A DNA stretch of 64,000 nucleotides from Dallia pectoralis (lineage: Eukaryota > Chordata > Actinopteri > Esociformes > Umbridae), in the NCBI GenBank assembly GCA_029465975.1, contig CM055730.1, positions 16,376,774 through 16,440,773 on the forward strand. Direction: 5' to 3'. The position numbers and the translations under genes are program-made. The stretch's first letter is position 1. The number at the start of each line of letters is the position of its first letter. The notes under the pieces are model-generated. The model saw only the letters and a list, made by a program, of their open reading frames with translations. It was not told the origin of the DNA and did not search any database. Below are positions 55,870 through 64,000 of the stretch, one piece after another.

Positions 55870-56530
55870 CGTCTGCAGTGTTTGTGTGTGAATAGTGTCA
55901 GAGTGTGCTTGTGTATGTGCTTATGTGTAGGTGTGTGTTTGTGTGTGAATAGTGTCTAAGTGTGTGCTTGTGTATTTTCTAATATGAAGGGGCTTGTTTG
56001 TGTGTGTGTGTGTAGTGTCTGAGTGTGTGCTTGTGTATGGGCTAATGTGTAGGTGTGTGTCTGAGTGTGCTTGTGTGTGAATAGTGTCTGAGTGTGTGCT
56101 TGTGTATGTGCTAATGTGTAGGTGTGTGTCTGAGTGTGCTTGTGTGTGAATAGTGTCAGAGTGTGTGCTTGTGTGTGTGCTTATGTGTGGGTGTGTGTCT
56201 GAGTGTGCTTGTGTGTAAATAGTGTCAGAGTGTGTGCTTATGTGTGGGTGTGTGTCTGAGTGTGCTTGTGTGTAAATAGTGTCAGAGTGTGTGCTTGTGG
56301 TTGTGCTTATGTGTGGGTGTGTGTCTGAGTGTGCTTGTGTGTGAATAGTGTCTGAGTGTGTGCTTGTGTGTGTGCTAATGTGTAGGTGTGTGTCTGAGTG
56401 TGCTTGTGTGTGAATAGTGTCAGAGTGTGTGCTTGTGTGTGTGCTTATGTGTGGGTGTGTGTCTGAGTGTGCTTGTGTGTGAATAGTGTCAGAGTGTGTG
56501 CTTGTGTGTGTGCTTATGTGTGGGTGCGTG
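55870..56530. repeat. Minisatellite, TG-rich, about 60-68 bp unit
   Basis: About ten copies of a unit holding GTGTCTGAGTGTGTGCTTGTG and GTGTGTCTGAGTGTGCTTGT, with length variation. The 200-residue His/Thr/Ser frame on the minus strand is a repeat artefact. Confidence 0.9.
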
Positions 56531-56549
56531 TCAGTTCCTCTCATCCCTT

Positions 56550-58020
56550 GATTCCTGCATGTCTTTACCCACTCAACTCCTGGTCACATGGTTTCCAGTA
56601 AATCAAAGCGCCCATTAGAATGGACACTGTGTTTGTGTGCATGACACTATTATAACCTGGCTGTCTGCAAGTAAAGCCAGTTTTGCATAAAGTTTTGCAT
56701 TGCATGTTAAGAACTGCAATTATTTCAGAGTTTGCGGCAGTGTGACCATGACAGGGTCACGTGACAATCCTGATCAAGTCGTGCACCCCTGCGAGTAAAG
56801 GTATTTGGTTTCATTACAATGTTTACATGATGACCTGGTTATATTGGCATGATGTGGTTATATTTCAGTGCAGGTAATTGTCAGGACACAGGCGGTAACA
56901 TGCAAGGATACCTTATCAGATTCAAAAGGACGAATAAAAACACGGTCTGTCAGTAATTACTAGTGCACATCCTGTCCCAGCTAACTGTCGGCAGGATTGT
57001 GCAATACACCCCGGAGAGATACAGCTTTGAAAGTTTCCACGGACAATGAACTAAACATTTGAGACCACTACACTGGCGTTAGAATAAACACTTGCGGCAG
57101 AACATTGCATTTTCTGTTTGTATATTTTTCCGAAGAATAATAACACCGGTCAAGAAACAAAGTACGGTCTCAAAAAAGGCTTCCACTAGGGTTCTTCCGC
57201 TGATCGCTGCTGGAAACCTTTTTATTCCAGGTAAAATTGGTTCTGCTCCAACCAAAGGGTTTGCCGTTATGGACAGGAATAAACATGCATTGTGTCAACA
57301 GGTTCTTTTAGCCAGTATCTGGTAAAGGCTCATGTGGCAGTAATGCAGTCATGAGTCTATCCTCTAGCCACGTATTATACAACAATGTCTTTCTTCATGT
57401 CACTCTCCCATAATGCTTTGGTGAAGGATCTGGGCTATTGTTGCAGTACACATAGTTGTCTTCCAGCTCAGTCTCTTTTAGAGTTGGCATAGGCCTCTCC
57501 TTGGTCTCCTCCCTGACCTGTGCTCTTCACGTCTGGATACTGAGTTTTGAGGACAGTCTATTCTAGACACATTTTGCAGTTGTCCCATATTCCTGATAGG
57601 GGATTTTATTTATTCAACGCCTTGAAAATGTACATCCTAGCCCTGTAAACAAAAAGGTGAATAACTTTGAGAGGCACTGTATGTCGATGAACCATTTTAA
57701 ACCTTTATTATACCTTTATTATTATTTAGTATAACCCCTAGTATATTGTTCTATTGGTACTGGATATCGATTAAACAAATGAACTGTGCTTGCATGCATT
57801 TTGGATAATCATCAGACCTTCATAAAATTCAATCCTGGCTTGCAAGGAATAAATAATTGCCATTGAATTCCAGCCAGAGTTCGGACATCTACCAAAGGAA
57901 CTTTTCAATCCGCTACAACATGCATCTGAAATGACTGCCAGGGTAGTGAAAACTGTCTTCTGAGAATACCTGTCGTCTAATTTGGAACAACAATCTCAAT
58001 GACAGGTGCAGTAATTCCTA
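56550..58020. other. Intergenic with transposon ends
   Basis: No gene recognised. About 57620-57680 (GGTGAATAACTTTGAGAGGCACTGTA) has the look of a Tc1-like transposon terminus. Confidence 0.35.
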
Positions 58021-58024
58021 TGAC

Positions 58025-58080
58025 CTAAAGGACGTTTTATGAAATAATATTTTAAAATTATTTCATAAAACGTCCTTTAG
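58025..58080. repeat. Perfect inverted repeat, 24-bp arms, 8-bp loop
   Basis: The arm 58025-58048 (CTAAAGGACGTTTTATGAAA then TAAT) is the exact reverse complement of 58057-58080; the spacer is ATTTTAAA. Confidence 0.95.
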
Positions 58081-58859
58081 TTTTTTTATGTTTGTAAACC
58101 TAAGAATTTACAGTATCAACAAATCACACAACAAAGATTTCTCCTGAAATTCAGCAAGCCAGGATATAAAACCCTCCCAGAAAATAGAATCCCTTTTAAA
58201 TAGAATGGTTCTCATCGAGTCTTAATCATGGATTAGTCCAGCGCGACTAGGCAATTAGCCAGCGCTGCTGGGTTTGGGGGATTAGCAATCAAATACGGTT
58301 GCCTTGCCTAGTCGTGCTGACTACTACTTGTGACAGCTTGAGAGCTCAATCAAGGTAGAATCCCCTGAAGTGTGTGCCACCTAAAAATTTATGTGATAAG
58401 TACCAGAAGAGATTAAATATTGGCTTAGGAAGACATATCTTGACATTGACTGTCTAGAGCCTGCTGGGAGTTTCTTATGATTCCTTAATCCTGGGACGTC
58501 ACCAGACTTGCAGGAGAATCAAGGCAGACTGTTGTGGGTGATTCAGTGCAATTGAATTAAAGCTTGCAAAAGAAGCAAGCATCTTCACACAGTTAAACAT
58601 GCAGTTATGCTAACACATTAGACCAAATTAAATTTGAAATATATTTGAGGAATTAGATCAAAAGACCCAGAGCTACTCTAAAAAGTAACAAGGATTAACC
58701 CTCAGTAGGCCAGGTTTAAAGACGCCACTGCCTTAGACATCAATTGGATATCACAAAATCGAGAATATGGGATTTGGGGTCCTTCTTAGGAAAAGGTTAG
58801 CTTTTATATATTTTGATGTATGTAGCATGTTGGTGGTGGGAGAGGAGTGGCAGGGAGAA

Positions 58860-59000
58860 GGCGGATGTGTGGAGGAAGACAAAGAAGACAATATAAGTAT
58901 ATATGAAATAAGGACTACACTTATAGACCATGTAGTGAACCATGGTCTCTCATTGAGAGAGTCAGGGTTGAGGGTGCCAGTGATGGATAAGGCACTCCAG
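58860..59000 (+). pseudogene. Fragment of a DNA-transposon transposase helix-turn-helix
   Basis: The frame contains IYEIRTTLIDHVVNHGLSLR followed by ESGLRV. This resembles the N-terminal DNA-binding part of Tc1/IS630-type transposases recalled from fish genomes. The rest of the protein is missing. Confidence 0.4.
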
Positions 59001-59159
59001 AAGGTTCTTCCCCAGGTGCAAGACAGAACATTAGATGTGATGTTGATGAAAACCTGTGGCCTAATGCTGGAGAATACTTGAAAATGCTATTACTGATCAT
59101 CAAATCAGCAATCAGCTATTAGGTTTTAAACAGATTACTAACTCAGAGGTACATCAAGC

Positions 59160-60460
59160 CCTTTAAATATTTGAATACATCAACATGGTCACTATAATTG
59201 AGATCCGAAATTCCATTAATTTGGAAATCAGCCGTTGTGCTTTCCTTAAATGGAGGTGAGCCCACATAGCTAAACAAATATTAACCTATTTACAAACTCT
59301 CTGTTTTAGCGAAAAACACATGTGAGGTAGCAACTGAACGATTTGAGATCTTATCAGCTTATCAGTCTGGTCTTAGAAACACAGCACCAATATAGCCTTA
59401 TATATAGTCTTAAAGTAATAAATGATTTTATTGGAGACACAGGGCACCACTGTGCAGCCCTCTTCATCAACCTCTCAAAGACTTTGGATACAAAGGATAA
59501 TGATCTTATAAAGATAAACATAGGATTTAGACTTATCAGTTTAAACTGTCTCATGTTTTGAAAAACATTTATTAAGCCGATCACAATGTATGCAGGTACA
59601 AGGTCTCACCTCTGCACCGGTAAATATGAGAAAGGGTGTTCCCCAGGGATCTGTTCTGGGACTACTACTCTTCTCAGTTTACATATACATATACCATAGG
59701 CATAGATGAACCCCAAGCTAACTTTTGTTTCTATGCAGACAATGCTGTGATTTATTGTTTGGCACCCTCTCAAGTTATGTCCCATTCTCAGTTAAAGCTT
59801 GCTTTCAATATTGTTCAACAAAGATTTAATCAGCTGAAACTTGGCCTCCATGCTGAAAAACAAAATATATGTTGTTTTAAATGCGAAGAGGGAATCAATA
59901 GGGGATCCATTATTTACTACATTGTATGGTAATATTATTCAATCTGTATACAAAGAGCTTAAGATTTTTATTGACAAAACTATTTTTTTAAGACACATAT
60001 TCTTAAAAATATATATGGGTAAAAAAAGGTTAAAGGTTAAACTTGTTATTATAGAAATATATCTTATTTTTTAAGTCACAGAGAAACTTGTACTTGCAAC
60101 TTTCATGCCTGTTTTAGATAACAGGAATGTCATTAACTGGCATACTTTATGTTGGTCCTTACATTCTCCTGACACCATTACCATGATGCTTTTAGGTTCA
60201 TTACTAATTGTAGAGTGTCACTGCATTCTGTACAATAGAGTGGGCTGACCCTTATTAACCACACACAAACCTGCAATTGGTACTTCTTAATTGACAAAGA
60301 TATTCTTGGTTTGACACCATCCTACCTTTGTAAACGTATCTGCAAAAAAGGTTCTAAAGCCACAGCCAATGATCACCGACTCTCTATTTACTGGCATTTC
60401 CAACTGTTCGAAATGGGTGAGAAAAGCATGTAGGGTTGCTGCTCCTTCCAGAAGGAACGT
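59160..60460 (+). mobile_element. Second degenerate LINE reverse transcriptase
   Basis: Split over frames are IPLIWKSAVV (about 59211), CAALFINLSKTLDT (about 59452), GVPQGSVLGLLLFSVYI (about 59637) and FYADNAVIYCLA (about 59730). These are the conserved steps of a non-LTR reverse transcriptase, with the catalytic YADD changed to YADN. Stops and frameshifts show it is dead. Confidence 0.8.
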
Positions 60461-60479
60461 CCATAAACTGACCTAAACA

Positions 60480-62040
60480 TGCAGGAACATGTAGCACTGA
60501 GTGCGGTTACTTTTTTACTTGTTCTACGTCTATGTAACCTTTCTCTTTTTCTGTTTCCGAATGTTTAACCTGATGATTATATGTTTTTATTTCATATACC
60601 AGGAAGTTACCAAAACATGTATTTACTTTTCTAATCATGTGATATGTAAATGGTTATTTAAAAGGGGCTTGTTCTGTTTACAGTCCATTGGCTTTTCTTT
60701 ATTCTGAAGATAGCCTGGTAGTAGCCGAAAGGTTTGTACTTTACTATTTCTTCAGGATTTTAGAAATATATATTTTTTGCATTTAAGCCAGAGTTTTGGA
60801 CTTCGTCCTGATTTATTGAATGTATAAGTTTCTATCCTGTATCATTAGAAAAAAATAACCATAAAAACTGGCTTTCATTCCAGTTTTCCATTCTAATGTT
60901 TATTTGTCATTGCCTATATCTAATCAGGGACAGTGTGAGTACACTCCCATCTAGTGTTTGTATTTGTAAGTGCACTGGAACAAATGATCAGGTTATCAAG
61001 GCTTCATGTTATCAGGCTTTATGTCTTTTGTTGTTCAATGTCTTTTCTAACTGTAATAGAGCTATTTTAACCTGGGGAAACCTTTTATATCATGTTTGAG
61101 ATATCAATACTGTTGGTCAATGAGATGTGTTTCATAAACAATTGTCCCGAAGGAGTGTGGCAATTAGAAATTTGAGTAAAAATGAATTTCATTTATTTTG
61201 CACTAAGGCTTTAACATAACAAAATGTGAAAAAAGTGAAGCGCTGTGAATACTTTTTGGCTAGACTGTAATTGCCTGAGATTACTCAACACAATGCCTTG
61301 TCATCAAAATCAACATTGTTTGATGGGATCCGTCAATGTGGATGAAATTATTCTAGCTCATTAATAAGAATTTGGTAGAAAAAACAATGCTGTTATTCAC
61401 AAGAATTTGCATGTGAAAAGTAAATTACCATTGGGAATACGTGTTACGTGTTATATTAATCTAGTCAGCATTGTGTGTGTGCCTGCACACACACACAAAC
61501 ATTGAAGAATAGACTCCCCAAAAGGATCATTCTTTCATGCATTTTCATGCATTTTCATAAACTTTAATGGATGTATAAATATTACAACATTTGAAAGCAT
61601 CGTGTCTGTCACACTTTGCATGAATTATTTAAACCCATAAATACACCGGACCTGTGATACTCACTCAAATATTACTACGAGAAAGAGAAGCAAACCCCAC
61701 ACTTTCCCTTTTGTATTAGGTAAAAAAGGTCTTATGGTGTTACGCTGTCCAGGCTATCCCAAATGCCATTCAGAATAATTGTCTTAAAGTTTACTTTACT
61801 TAGTAGCACAAACAAAGGCAAATATATATATAAAGGAGGCCTCTTTCTATAATTCTAACGGAAAGTGACTAACACCAGCAGTGTGATTTAAGGAAGGTGA
61901 TCTCAGAGGCATTTCCCCACATCTGCAGGAAGCCTATTGTTGTGCTGTGCTTGTAATGCGAATAAAGACAAAGAAACACCTTTTTAAATTATAACAGTAA
62001 ACTAGGCAAAACCCACTACAATACCCATATAAAAACATAT
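60480..62040. other. Intergenic, with a Tc1-like terminus
   Basis: About 61140-61275 ends in AAAGTGAAGCGCTGTGAATACTTTTTGGC..., a form I recall from Tc1-like transposon ends in fish. No gene was recognised elsewhere. Confidence 0.35.
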
Positions 62041-62066
62041 AACACAGAACATTCTCTATTGGTTTG

Positions 62067-62135
62067 CAGAGCACAGGCTGCTAATTGATTGGACCAGACA
62101 GAGCACAGGCTGCTAATTGATTGGACCAGACAGAG
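62067..62135. repeat. Exact tandem duplication, 33-bp unit, 2 copies
   Basis: AGAGCACAGGCTGCTAATTG followed by ATTGGACCAGAC, repeated once without change. Confidence 0.9.
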
Positions 62136-62833
62136 CGAGCAATTACCGTTATCCCTCTCCTCCTGCCAGCGGGTACCAGCTAATTCTTTTTGTATAAAAG
62201 TGTGTACCCAAAACAAGAGTAGTCTAGCAGGGACACAGTGAATATACAGTACACAACGTGTGATCATTGATTCATTACTGATCAAACACCCCGCAAAAAA
62301 GTTAATAAATGGCGGTGTTGGCATTACTTTGACAGTGGGTTTATATCATTTGTAAATATATCAGACATCCTCAATCCCAGTGAATTGTCCATTTAAAACC
62401 ATCCGCTAAAATGAGTCAGTTTTTTTAAACAATATCTCAAAGACTTCCAATGGCGACATACTGCTATTGTGTTCATAGATATATCATATGCATCACGTTT
62501 AAAAATACTTGCCATGGCAATGATAGACTTGTATTATTTATCTTCACTATTATTTCTTCTCTAAATTGACCGGCTTTGGCAGTAGACACACACAGACAAT
62601 TGCAAAATAATCAAAGAAAATAGGAAGCAACACATAAATGTAACATTAGAAAGAATCATTATTCCAACAATAGACTTACGTGCTAACAATAACGGCCGAT
62701 CTCTTACCATTACAGAGTTATGAAGGACTGTCTTTCTATTTTCTAAAAACCTTCAATCCTCTGGTATTCGCTGTATCCCATATCTCGTATGTCTAGTTGT
62801 CTACACACCTCCTAGACCCAGCTCAATTCTTAC

Positions 62834-62940
62834 CGAACCCGTAGAAATGAAAAAAGATGGCGGATTGACAGGCTGATTAGCCAAATACAAAGATGATTGA
62901 TACGACAGGACCAATCACATTCACCTGTGGGCGGGTCTAT
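62834..62940 (-). promoter_or_regulatory. Candidate minus-strand promoter and noncoding first exon
   Basis: On the minus strand a GC box (62929-62935) and an inverted CCAAT (62911-62915) precede a CCGCCATCTT (YY1-like) element and a consensus donor, GGTTCG then GTAAGA, at 62833. The rassf4 start-codon exon has its own splice acceptor (TCTCAG before 49322), so rassf4 must have an upstream noncoding exon. This is one candidate; it could belong to another gene. Confidence 0.3.
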
Positions 62941-64000
62941 GCTGCACGTGGAGCCAGCGTTCCTTACAATTAACCACAAAGCATTATGAAAGCTATTGAC
63001 AGATTGGCAATTAATTTCCCAGTACGCTGATGTGGTCCACTAATAGATATGTTAAATGCACTGTTCCTTACAGATGGCCTCTGTCCTACTTTTTACTCAT
63101 TCTTCATTTTTAGATTAAAGGAAAGAAAGACACATATGAAGAGAAAAAAGAGAACAGAAAAGGAGAAGATGGAAACCATGTAGACATGAGATGCAGCCCT
63201 AACATCCTGTTTTTTAAAAGGAGCATCTAGGAAACGACCACAGGACAGCTAGTATAAAAAATTCGAAGGAAATGTGTGTATATGTGTGCTTGTACCAGAG
63301 AGGAAGTACATTTTTCCAGCAAGCAAGACACTTCCTCTTGGTGAAACAGTTACAGAGGATATGATTGTAACAATTCATCCCAAATAAGGAAGGTTTTTTT
63401 TTCAGTGTTTTTTAAGGATGAGGAAGTTTTCAGGAAGCAGACTGACAGCATTGAGGCAGAGTGCTAACACCTATTGCCGAACTAACTGTACTTAGCCTCC
63501 CTATAAACATCTATTTTGGTTTCCCAGGCAATCGCTCGATGAAACTGACTGTCACAATCGTCTCATTTTGTCATGAAATGTTACAAGTGTTTTTGTGTTA
63601 AATGTTCTTCACTCTGTCACGTGTTTCATCTGTGGAACCCAGGAAGATAAGCTGCTGCTCATGCAAACGCCAGTGGGGATCCTCAAACTGTCCTGCGTCC
63701 CCTCAGTACAAAGCATCTGAATGTGGGGCAGATTACGCTCTACCCCGTTCAGTTGGAGAATGCAGAGCATGGTCAAAAAACGTTCAGCCAGTCTCTGGAC
63801 AAAGAGCTCCTGCACCTCATTCCGGTAGCCCCTGAACAATACTCAGGGGGACCCTGTAGAGAAGTCTTTGTTGTAAACTCCAAGTCCAATATGATATGAG
63901 TGGAGCTGTCTGCTCGAATGGGAAATCAAGAGGAATAGGTGCCAACGACATAACAACAAGCTAAAGCTCTAGCTCAGAGGATTGCCAGGTCAACCTCACA
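62941..64000. other. Right edge, no supported gene
   Basis: AT-rich sequence. A minus-strand frame at 63609-63839 is open for 76 codons, but I recognise no family and its upstream joins hit stops. Confidence 0.35.

Noticed and set aside
55921..56544. A 207-codon minus-strand frame
   Set aside because: His/Thr/Ser repeats from a TG-rich minisatellite.
63609..63839. Minus-strand 76-codon frame as an exon of a further gene
   Set aside because: No family recognised; joining to the upstream acceptor-like site gives in-frame stops.

Overview
The window is nuclear DNA of a bony fish (teleost). It has spliced genes with GT-AG introns, very long (CA)n tracts, many minisatellites, several transposon families and conserved vertebrate gene order. 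I cannot fix the species; some repeats look like those of salmonid or pike genomes, which is recall and not a search result.

Layout. (1) 1-4060: repeats and intergenic DNA. (2) 4062-16169: an endogenous retrovirus-like element on the minus strand, arranged LTR-internal-LTR-internal-LTR. The three LTRs are 799 bp each, the two internal regions about 4.85 kb each, and a 4-bp target duplication flanks only the outer LTRs. The lower copy has an intact Gag; the upper Gag has several single-base frameshifts in C/G runs. No pol was found. (3) 17312-27272: sprn-like (Shadoo, +), mtg1 (-, 11 coding exons, 318 aa) and paox (-, 10 coding exons, 501 aa, ending in the peroxisomal signal SKL). This is the order and relative orientation of human 10q26.3. 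(4) 27.4-31.4 kb: a dead LINE and intergenic DNA. (5) 31467-49321: rassf4 (-, 10 coding exons, 308 aa) with depp1 (+) nested antisense in its 13-kb intron, as on human 10q11.2. (6) 50394-51842: a four-exon CXC chemokine gene (+) with NF-kB and ISRE-like sites near its start. (7) 52-64 kb: minisatellites, LINE and DNA-transposon remnants, a perfect 24-bp inverted repeat, and a possible CCAAT/GC-box promoter near 62.9 kb.

The genes are not one pathway. mtg1 acts in mitochondrial ribosome assembly, paox in peroxisomal polyamine breakdown, rassf4 in Ras/Hippo-type signalling, depp1 in FOXO-linked stress and autophagy, sprn at the neuronal surface and the chemokine in leukocyte recruitment. The most unusual structure is the three-LTR tandem provirus built from a gag-only element. 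Second is the repeated placement of long (UG)n tracts just upstream of 3' splice sites in mtg1 and rassf4. Exon borders were set by eye from splice sites, reading frame and family resemblance; all coding exons of mtg1, paox, rassf4 and the chemokine join in frame.
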